Shown: one piece after another, positions 1 through 5,038 of the stretch
Layout of the letters: every line of letters starts with the position of its first letter
How positions within the stretch are numbered: the stretch's first letter is position 1
From: Thiotrichales bacterium
Lineage (GTDB): Bacteria > Pseudomonadota > Gammaproteobacteria > J044
Length of the DNA stretch: 5,038 nucleotides
Assembly (NCBI GenBank): GCA_024762895.1
Contig: JANTGN010000188.1
Coordinates: 1 to 5,038 of the forward strand
Reading direction: 5' to 3'
The notes under the pieces: model-generated
What the model was told of the DNA's origin: nothing
Databases searched by the model: none
What the model saw: only the letters and a program-made list of their open reading frames with translations
Position numbers and translations under genes: made by a program

Positions 1-1844
1 TTGGCACCGTGCTTTCTCAACCAGGCTCGGTAGTCCATATCATTAATGACATCAAAACCGTGCTCAAAAACGCCGTCTTCCAGCATGCCTGTGAGAATAG
101 CTACACCCAGATCCACAGAAATATACAGACGGCGTAATTCATCATTGGTATCGATTACAGAATCAATGTTTTGTGCCAAGAGACGCCTGATGGCGAGTAA
201 CCCCTGCCTCAGGAGAGACCTCTGTAGTGGCGTATGCTCCTGCAGTGAATCGGACATGCCTCTGACCAGGGTATGCAGGGCCTCTACCGCACCGGTGATG
301 TCATCACGCAGACCATCAAGATCCTCTCGCACTTCACCGATGAGTCGACGCAACCAGCTTTCATCTTCTTCCGATTCAGAAAGCCTTGCCGCCTCTTCCA
401 CCTGTTCCTGTAACTCGTGAAAATCGGATAGCCATTTTCTGATCCAACCCCAGACCGCCACACCCATCTGCCATAGCGTAATCTCTTCCTCGCCTTCACC
501 TGGTATGCCGGGCAGGGTGGGGAACATGAGCAGCCAGGGTTTCCATTCATCATCGATATCTTCGGCCAGGGCAATAAAGTCATGAGGCTTAAACGCATCC
601 TCCCAGGTAGCCAGTGGGGACCCGGGCGGGCGATCCAGGGCCGCATAGGCCTCCTTGATCGTGGTAAAGGCATTTTCATAAAAGCCAAACCAGATGTGCA
701 GGCCATGCTCTTCAATGCGCTCACCGTATTCGGCATTCCGACCACTGGCACCTTTGCCTCCCAGTCGCCAGCCCATCTGGTAAACCGTGATGTCATAGTG
801 GTTCTGCCAACCGGGCTGGCTGGTCAGATAGTGGGCAGTCGTCATTGCACCGACACCGCCACCGAGGATGGCAATTTTTTCGGGCTGAACCTCTGAGTTG
901 TCGACCAGCTCCTTGCCGGGCGTCACCGTAAAATCAAAGTTCAGATTAAAGGGCAGTATCACCTCGGAATTACCCGTAGGAAGCCCCAGGGTTTTATTCA
1001 GCGGGAAACTATCAAACGCATGCAGGGTTGCCTCATAGTCATAACCCAGTAACGAGCCACCATGAATAGTGTCGATTTTGGCCGGTGCCACAACCAATGC
1101 CTGGTAAACCGCTTTTTCTCCGGCCGAATCGGGAAATTGCTTCAGGAATATCTGATCCGTGCGCGGGTCTAAAAGTAACGAGATCACATCTTCCCAGCCA
1201 GCGACATCCAGGTTAAGGAAGTCGGGCATGGATTTGAGCAAATCAAAGGCCTGGGTAAGAAAATCAATCAGGTTCGTAATGGGACGATGCGGGTTGTCCT
1301 TTTTGGTGGCATTGATCTCCAGTAATGGATGCATGGCCATCTCGGTGTCTGGCGAGAATGCCTGAAACCCTTCTGCCGATAAGGCGCAGCGCAAAGGCTC
1401 GGTACCCGGCTCAGGGATCTCGTACTCACACAGGTACTTGGGATAGCCAAACAGCTCTCGACCGTTGATCAGTGCCATCGCATTATCCACGAAGACATGG
1501 CAGGGGTACCAGTAGATATGATCCAGTTTACCGGCATCATCCATCTTACCCACCATGATCCAGGTGATGATGTCGATCTCGGTGATCCAGCCTTTATCCC
1601 GATCCACCGGCACGGTCGAATTGGCATGTCCCACGCTTGTGAAGGTCGTCATCACGTAGGGCGAGAGAACCTTAAACTCCATACATCCTGAGGATACCTG
1701 GTTGAGTGCTTCATCAACCGTGGCCTGTAGCTGCTTAAGCTCACCCTTTACAAAAAAGCCATACATATCGGCCTGCTTTAATTGCAGCGGTGAATGCATC
1801 AGTGGAGACCCGCCTGGGTAAATAAAATCCGGACGTTTTTTCAT
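1..1844 (-). CDS. Acetoacetate decarboxylase-like / FAD-dependent oxidoreductase fusion protein, C-terminus cut by window edge
   Basis: One uninterrupted frame of 614 codons is visible and continues past the window. Residues about 1-305 resemble the acetoacetate decarboxylase (ADC) family. They carry the family signature GRELFGYPK, whose Lys136 matches the Schiff-base lysine of ADC; the following lysine of the classical enzyme is Tyr137 here. After a short linker (about 306-323), residues 324-332 (IAILGGGVG) form a dinucleotide-binding GxGxxG motif. A second FAD motif follows (WRLGGKGASGRN, 359-370), then RIEEHGLHIWFGFYENAF (376-393), as in phytoene-desaturase/amine-oxidase-like flavoproteins. 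Residues about 455-590 are helical and charged, with a coiled-coil-like stretch. GFDVINDMDYRAWLRKHGA (596-614) looks like the substrate-domain part of the same flavoprotein family. No signal peptide is seen. The ATG at 1844 is favoured by an AAGGGA ribosome site. Reaction and substrate are unknown; a lipid, isoprenoid or keto acid substrate is only a guess. Domain calls are firm, function is not. Confidence 0.88.
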   Translation of the reverse strand, partial: MKKRPDFIYPGGSPLMHSPLQLKQADMYGFFVKGELKQLQATVDEALNQVSSGCMEFKVLSPYVMTTFTSVGHANSTVPVDRDKGWITEIDIITWIMVGKMDDAGKLDHIYWYPCHVFVDNAMALINGRELFGYPKYLCEYEIPEPGTEPLRCALSAEGFQAFSPDTEMAMHPLLEINATKKDNPHRPITNLIDFLTQAFDLLKSMPDFLNLDVAGWEDVISLLLDPRTDQIFLKQFPDSAGEKAVYQALVVAPAKIDTIHGGSLLGYDYEATLHAFDSFPLNKTLGLPTGNSEVILPFNLNFDFTVTPGKELVDNSEVQPEKIAILGGGVGAMTTAHYLTSQPGWQNHYDITVYQMGWRLGGKGASGRNAEYGERIEEHGLHIWFGFYENAFTTIKEAYAALDRPPGSPLATWEDAFKPHDFIALAEDIDDEWKPWLLMFPTLPGIPGEGEEEITLWQMGVAVWGWIRKWLSDFHELQEQVEEAARLSESEEDESWLRRLIGEVREDLDGLRDDITGAVEALHTLVRGMSDSLQEHTPLQRSLLRQGLLAIRRLLAQNIDSVIDTNDELRRLYISVDLGVAILTGMLEDGVFEHGFDVINDMDYRAWLRKHGA

Positions 1845-1849
1845 TTTTG

Positions 1850-2038
1850 TTATTCCCTTTTTCTTGTTTTTAAAAGCTCAACGGGTACCGCCAGCCGCGC
1901 CAGGCCAGTAGCATACGTTTGTAGTTTTGGATCAAAGTTGTTTCGAGACTGGCCTGTGATCGATGGGCTGTATCGTTCCTTATCAATTCCCCGATTGCCC
2001 CCTGCATACCAAAACTTAAATCGCGAAGGTGCTCTCAT
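1850..2038 (-). CDS. Doubtful 62-codon small ORF just upstream of the fusion gene
   Basis: A minus-strand ATG-to-TAA frame of 62 codons ends 5 bases before the fusion gene start, with an upstream in-frame stop close to its own ATG. The product would be basic (C-terminus LLKTRKRE) and has no signal peptide, membrane segment or motif that I recognise. No convincing Shine-Dalgarno sequence precedes it. Codon choice (AGA, CGA, CTA, ACA) is less GC-rich than in the flanking genes. In favour is only the close spacing, with its stop next to the ribosome site of the following gene. It may equally be a chance frame in the 5' leader. Confidence 0.15.
   Translation of the reverse strand: MRAPSRFKFWYAGGNRGIDKERYSPSITGQSRNNFDPKLQTYATGLARLAVPVELLKTRKRE
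1854..1859 (-). promoter_or_regulatory. Ribosome binding site of the ADC/FAD fusion gene
   Basis: On the minus strand AAGGGA lies 9 bases before the ATG at 1844, a good Shine-Dalgarno match at normal spacing. It supports this start over the internal ATG at residue 16. The site overlaps the last codons of the doubtful small ORF upstream, which would permit translational coupling if that ORF is real. Confidence 0.6.
1901..1956. repeat. Inverted repeat with 9-bp perfect arms, 38-base spacer
   Basis: CAGGCCAGT at 1901-1909 is the exact reverse complement of ACTGGCCTG at 1948-1956. The pair lies 57-112 bases upstream of the fusion gene start, in its likely promoter or leader. It could be two operator half-sites or the base of a long RNA stem. 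The function is not shown by the sequence. Confidence 0.5.
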
Positions 2039-2069
2039 CTTAGCTAATTTCTTGTTAAAGCCCTAACTA

Positions 2070-2086
2070 ATCAGGCCCTGCCTGAT
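2070..2086. repeat. Compact palindrome, 7-bp arms around a 3-base centre
   Basis: ATCAGGC (2070-2076) and GCCTGAT (2080-2086) are perfect reverse complements around CCT. No T-tract follows on the plus strand, so it does not look like an intrinsic terminator. Its place about 100 bases upstream of the TRAP binding protein gene, between divergent genes, suits a binding site for a dimeric regulator. It contains AGGC/GCCT, as do the arms of the repeat at 1901-1956, but the two sites are not clearly the same motif. Confidence 0.5.
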
Positions 2087-2185
2087 GTCCATTCAATAGC
2101 TATCGGATAACACCCCAAACTACAAAACACCCATTTCCCCTGATACTATCGACCCATTCAATCAACCACAGCAATGGACCTCAGC

Positions 2186-3301
2186 ATGAAACGTCGCGAT
2201 TTCGTCCGTACCGCCGGTATCGGAGCCCTGGCCGCAGGCGCCACCCTCACGGGATGCAACAAGGCTGAACAGACCAGTTCTGGACCTGCCACTGCCGTTA
2301 GCCAGGCCGAACCCATCCAGTGGAAAATGGTAACCACCTGGCCAAAGAACTTCCCGGGCCTGGGCACCGGTGCAGAGACACTCGCAAGACTGATTAACGA
2401 AATGTCCGGTGGCCGACTCAAGGTCAAGGTCTACGGAGCCAAGGAACTGGTGCCTGCCTTTGAGGTCTTTGACGTGGTATCTGAAGGTACCGCCCAGATG
2501 GGTCACGGGGCCGCCTATTACTGGAAGGGAAAGAACGAGGCATTTCAGTTCTTCTCGGCCGTTCCCTTTGGCCTCACCGCCAACGAGATGAATGCCTGGC
2601 TGTTCCATGGCGGTGGCATGGACCTATGGCGTGAGACCTATCAGCCCTTTGGCGTCATCCCTGCCGCAGCCGGGAATACTGGTGTCCAGATGGCCGGCTG
2701 GTTTAATAAAGAAATCAATACCCTGGAAGACCTCAGGGGCCTGAAGATGCGTATTCCCGGTCTCGGCGGAGAGGTCCTGCGGCGTGCCGGAGGCACCCCC
2801 GTGAATCTTCCCGGCGGTGAGCTGTTTACCTCCTTGCAATCCGGCGTCATTGATGCCACCGAGTGGGTCGGCCCTTATAACGACCTCGCCTTTGGCCTGT
2901 ACAAGGCTGCCAAGTACTATTATTACCCCGGCTGGCATGAACCCGGCACCACCCTGGAGGCCATTATCAACCAGACTGCCTTTGAGGCCTTACCAGCAGA
3001 TCTGCAACAGATCGTCCTTTCTGCCTGCCGCATTGCCAATGATGAGATCCTGGTCGAATATGTGGCCCGTAACAACAATGCCCTGGTCACCCTGGTTAAC
3101 GAACACGAGGTCGATGTGCGACGACTGCCAGACGAGGTGCTAAACCGACTGCGCGAGCTTTCCGACGAGGTTGTGGCCGAAATTGCCGACAAAAACCCTG
3201 AGGCAAGGAAGATCTACGACTCCTTCAGCACCTTCAGAGAGCAGGTGATGGCCTGGACGGACATCTCAGAACGCGCCTATCTGAATAGCCGTGGATCGTA
3301 A
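2186..3301 (+). CDS. TRAP transporter solute-binding protein, DctP/TakP-like, Tat-exported lipoprotein
   Basis: The 371-residue product begins MKRRDFVR, a twin-arginine (Tat) motif. A small hydrophobic stretch and a lipobox LTGC follow, with Cys24 as the predicted lipidated residue. It is therefore expected to be exported folded and anchored to a membrane facing the periplasm. The rest matches the DctP family of tripartite ATP-independent periplasmic (TRAP) solute receptors. Features include the KMRIPG segment with conserved Arg189, which in this family binds the substrate carboxylate, and EWVGPYND (Glu226, Trp227), followed by a Tyr-rich YYYYPGWHEPG segment typical of the TakP-like keto-acid branch. 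The likely ligand is a 2-oxo or hydroxy carboxylic acid, inferred from family only. No dctQ/dctM membrane genes lie next to it. An ATG at 2174 would add four residues; 2186 is preferred because it puts the Arg pair at the very N-terminus. Neither start has a strong ribosome site. The gene ends with tandem TAA TAA. Confidence 0.9.
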   Translation: MKRRDFVRTAGIGALAAGATLTGCNKAEQTSSGPATAVSQAEPIQWKMVTTWPKNFPGLGTGAETLARLINEMSGGRLKVKVYGAKELVPAFEVFDVVSEGTAQMGHGAAYYWKGKNEAFQFFSAVPFGLTANEMNAWLFHGGGMDLWRETYQPFGVIPAAAGNTGVQMAGWFNKEINTLEDLRGLKMRIPGLGGEVLRRAGGTPVNLPGGELFTSLQSGVIDATEWVGPYNDLAFGLYKAAKYYYYPGWHEPGTTLEAIINQTAFEALPADLQQIVLSACRIANDEILVEYVARNNNALVTLVNEHEVDVRRLPDEVLNRLRELSDEVVAEIADKNPEARKIYDSFSTFREQVMAWTDISERAYLNSRGS

Positions 3302-3315
3302 TAATCAGCTAAACT

Positions 3316-3335
3316 AGTCGGGTACGGACTTTTTT
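3316..3335 (+). terminator. Weak hairpin plus T-tract between binding protein gene and rpfG
   Basis: AGTC (3316-3319) can pair with GACT (3327-3330) around a 7-base loop, and six T residues follow (3330-3335). A 4-bp stem is too short for a strong intrinsic terminator, so read-through into rpfG is likely. The T-tract ends directly at the rpfG ribosome site. Confidence 0.25.
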
Positions 3336-3340
3336 AGGGA
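3336..3340 (+). promoter_or_regulatory. Ribosome binding site of rpfG
   Basis: AGGGA lies 6 bases before the ATG at 3347. This supports that start and so the roughly 42-residue extension before the receiver domain, rather than internal Met codons such as those in MTMVED. Confidence 0.6.
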
Positions 3341-3346
3341 CAATCT

Positions 3347-4588
3347 ATGCTGAAGCTTGTGCGATCAGGGACGCCTGTGCAGGAGTCCCCATCTGATGCG
3401 CCTGCCTCACAATCCATGACCATGGTTGAGGATACTGCTAACCACACATTACCCCATGCCCAGGGTGAGGGGCTGGTAATGATTATTGATGACCAGGTCA
3501 CCGGTAGGCGTATCCTGGAAGAGATTGTTCGTGGTATCGATGATGAACTGATTATCGAAACCTATGCCGAGCCTCAGCAGGCCCTGAAGCGCATTCAGAA
3601 GGTCACGCCCGACCTGATCATTACCGATTACAAGATGCCCAGCATGGATGGCCTGCAGTTTACCCGCCGTGTCCGCGGTATGCATCGCTGCAAGGATATT
3701 CCACTGGTCGTGGTCACGATCGTTGAAGATCGGCAGGTCCGCTATAAGGTCCTGGAAGCCGGGGCAACCGACTTTCTGAACCGCCCCATTGATCAGTATG
3801 AGTGCCGAGCCCGTATTCGCAACCTGCTGAAACTGCGCGAACAGCAGCGCATCATACAGAATCGCGCGCGCTGGCTGGAAGACCAGGTCGCACTCTCTAC
3901 GGCACAAATCGTAGAGCGCGAACGTGAAACCCTGCTCAGACTGGCAAGGGCGGGTGAATACCGTGATGAAGAGACGGGCAACCATGTATTGCGCATGGCC
4001 CGCTACTCCAAACTCATCGCCAGGGAGCTCGGCCTGAGCGCCGGGACCTGTGACGAGATCGAGTATGCCGCCCCCATGCACGATATCGGCAAGATCGGCA
4101 TTCCGGACCATATCCTGCTAAAACCCGGTCGACTCACCAGTCATGAATTCGCCATCATGAAGGAACACAGCCGGATTGGATATTCCATACTTGAGGACAG
4201 CCCCTCAAGATACCTGAAGCTGGGCTCTGAGATTGCCCTTTATCACCATGAGCATTGGGATGGTAAGGGTTATCCCGAAGGACTATCGGGAACAGCCATC
4301 CCCATCTCCGCACGTATAGTCGCCATTGCCGATATCTTCGATGCCCTCACCAGTCAGCGACCCTACAAAGAGCCCTGGCCGGTGGATGAGGCCGTCAATT
4401 ACATTACCGAACAGGCCGGCAGGCAACTGGACCCCAACTGTGTGGCGGCCTTTCTCGAGGTATTGCCCCAGGTCCTGGAGACCATGGAGCGATATAGCGA
4501 TGATACGGAGACCACCTTCCCTGCCTTCCTGAATAACAAGCCAGCCCAACGTTCCTCGAATGAGGACGACGAGGACTCGACATCATGA
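3347..4588 (+). CDS. rpfG: RpfG-like response regulator, receiver plus HD-GYP c-di-GMP phosphodiesterase
   Basis: The 413-residue protein has an unstructured-looking N-terminal extension (1-42), a receiver domain (about 43-160), a charged helical linker (about 160-195), an HD-GYP domain (about 195-385) and an acidic, polar tail. The receiver shows the acidic pair Asp48-Asp49, phospho-acceptor Asp94 in TDYKMP, and Thr124; the usual conserved Lys is Arg146 (LNRPID). The HD-GYP domain keeps the metal and catalytic residues: His213, His245-Asp246 (MHDIGKIGIPD), His274, His300-His301 (HHEHWDGKGYP) and Gly308-Tyr309-Pro310, so it should be an active cytoplasmic phosphodiesterase breaking c-di-GMP down to GMP. 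RpfG of Xanthomonas has the same architecture and is phosphorylated by RpfC in response to DSF. The ATGA overlap with an RpfC-like sensor gene makes this assignment strong. Regulation of virulence, biofilm or motility is known for the family, not shown here. Confidence 0.9.
   Translation: MLKLVRSGTPVQESPSDAPASQSMTMVEDTANHTLPHAQGEGLVMIIDDQVTGRRILEEIVRGIDDELIIETYAEPQQALKRIQKVTPDLIITDYKMPSMDGLQFTRRVRGMHRCKDIPLVVVTIVEDRQVRYKVLEAGATDFLNRPIDQYECRARIRNLLKLREQQRIIQNRARWLEDQVALSTAQIVERERETLLRLARAGEYRDEETGNHVLRMARYSKLIARELGLSAGTCDEIEYAAPMHDIGKIGIPDHILLKPGRLTSHEFAIMKEHSRIGYSILEDSPSRYLKLGSEIALYHHEHWDGKGYPEGLSGTAIPISARIVAIADIFDALTSQRPYKEPWPVDEAVNYITEQAGRQLDPNCVAAFLEVLPQVLETMERYSDDTETTFPAFLNNKPAQRSSNEDDEDSTS
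4571..4575 (+). promoter_or_regulatory. Ribosome binding site of rpfC inside the rpfG 3' end
   Basis: GAGGA lies 9 bases before the ATG at 4585, within the last codons of rpfG. With the ATGA overlap this points to coupled translation of the two proteins. Confidence 0.5.
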
Positions 4589-5038
4589 GCGAGGGCCTGA
4601 AACAGGGCCTCAGTGGCCTGCGTCAGTGGGTTCGTGCACGCCTCGAGCTACGCGAGGACACGGAGCATATACAGGTTCTCATACGCCTGGCCATGGGATC
4701 GCTACTGACGATTTATTTCTTTTCACCCTGGTTTGAGACACTGGTTGAAGATCCGCTCAGTCGACTGATCGTTCATGTAGGCGCAATCGCCTTTCTGGCA
4801 ATCACCATCGGCCAGTTCATCGCCATCCTTCTGAATCCCAGCCCATCGCCAGTTCGACGTATACTGGCCATCTGCCTTGATATCAGTCTGTCCTCATATG
4901 TGCTTTACCTGGCGGGTGAGGGTGGCGCCCCCATGATTGCAGTCTACCTATGGGTCATTACCGGTAACGGCTTTCGCTATGGTACACCCTACCTGGTACT
5001 GGCCACGGTACTGACCGTAATCGGCTTTGGCATCGTTA
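4585..5038 (+). CDS. rpfC: RpfC-like membrane sensor (N-terminal input domain), C-terminus cut by window edge
   Basis: Only the first 151 residues are visible. A basic and amphipathic cytoplasmic start contains REDTEHIQVLIRL (23-35). Hydrophobic segments follow at about 31-48, 61-84, 93-110, 114-126 and 136-151. This matches the multi-pass input domain of RpfC, the hybrid histidine kinase that senses diffusible signal factor in Xanthomonas. Family-like landmarks are the short loop ending in RRILAICLD (91-99), the GEGGAP turn (111-116) and WVITGNGFRYGTPYL (123-137), which from memory closely resembles the equivalent stretch of RpfC. The kinase, receiver and Hpt domains expected in a full RpfC lie outside the window and are not verified. 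The start overlaps the rpfG stop by 4 bases, as expected for a sensor and its partner regulator. The ligand may be DSF or a related fatty acid; this is inferred. Confidence 0.8.
   Translation, partial: MSEGLKQGLSGLRQWVRARLELREDTEHIQVLIRLAMGSLLTIYFFSPWFETLVEDPLSRLIVHVGAIAFLAITIGQFIAILLNPSPSPVRRILAICLDISLSSYVLYLAGEGGAPMIAVYLWVITGNGFRYGTPYLVLATVLTVIGFGIV

Larger units (their letters stand above)
1845..2185. other. Divergent intergenic region
   Basis: About 340 bases separate the start codons of the minus-strand fusion gene and the plus-strand TRAP binding protein, so promoters for both should lie here. The region is AT-richer than the genes, with T-rich runs next to the fusion gene. Two inverted repeats are present (1901-1956 and 2070-2086). 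I could not find a convincing -35/-10 pair on either strand. The best plus-strand -10-like string is TGATACTAT at 2141-2149, without a good -35. No tRNA or recognised riboswitch was seen. Confidence 0.6.

Noticed and set aside
284..796. A 170-codon minus-strand open frame
   Set aside because: It lies in a different frame inside the ADC/FAD fusion gene, whose own frame carries recognisable motifs; the 170-codon product has none.
1794..2066. A 90-codon plus-strand open frame in the intergenic region
   Set aside because: It overlaps the start of the fusion gene on the other strand, has no good ribosome site and gives no recognisable protein.
2096..2103. 8-base palindrome ATAGCTAT
   Set aside because: Short palindromes of this size are common by chance and it has no supporting context.
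2141..2149. Possible -10 box TGATACTAT upstream of the TRAP receptor gene
   Set aside because: It matches the sigma-70 consensus only partly and has no acceptable -35 at 16-18 bases; not strong enough to call a promoter.
2162..2608. A 148-codon minus-strand open frame opposite the TRAP receptor start
   Set aside because: It is antisense to the Tat signal and mature N-terminus of a clear family member and has no recognisable domain.
3449..4111. A 220-codon minus-strand open frame opposite rpfG
   Set aside because: It is fully antisense to a gene with all receiver and HD-GYP motifs intact; the product resembles no family I know and is explained by codon bias of the real gene.

Overview
The window looks like chromosomal DNA from a Gram-negative proteobacterium, most likely a gammaproteobacterium. 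This is inferred from a twin-arginine lipoprotein signal, a TRAP-type binding protein, an RpfG/RpfC-type signalling pair and moderately GC-rich coding DNA; no rRNA or marker gene is present to fix the taxon. There are four protein genes in two divergent groups. I saw no mobile element, CRISPR array, tRNA or rRNA.

Left part (1-1844, minus strand): one open frame runs unbroken from an ATG at 1844 to the window edge (614 codons seen, C-terminus missing). It joins an acetoacetate-decarboxylase-like domain to an FAD-dependent, phytoene-desaturase/amine-oxidase-like oxidoreductase domain. This fusion is the most unusual object here.

Middle (1845-2185): an AT-richer divergent intergenic region. It holds two clear inverted repeats and a doubtful 62-codon minus-strand ORF that ends 5 bases before the fusion gene.

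Right part (2186-5038, plus strand): a Tat-dependent lipoprotein of the TRAP transporter solute-receptor family (DctP/TakP-like), with no membrane subunits next to it. After a 45-base gap with a weak hairpin and T-tract comes an RpfG-like response regulator (receiver plus HD-GYP c-di-GMP phosphodiesterase). It overlaps by 4 bases (ATGA) an RpfC-like membrane sensor that runs off the window.

How they work together: RpfC-type sensors detect diffusible signal factor (DSF) fatty acids and phosphorylate RpfG, which then lowers c-di-GMP. That role is carried over from the known Xanthomonas system. No DSF synthase (rpfF) lies within the window. A link between the signalling pair, the orphan binding protein and the divergent fusion enzyme is only suggested by position.
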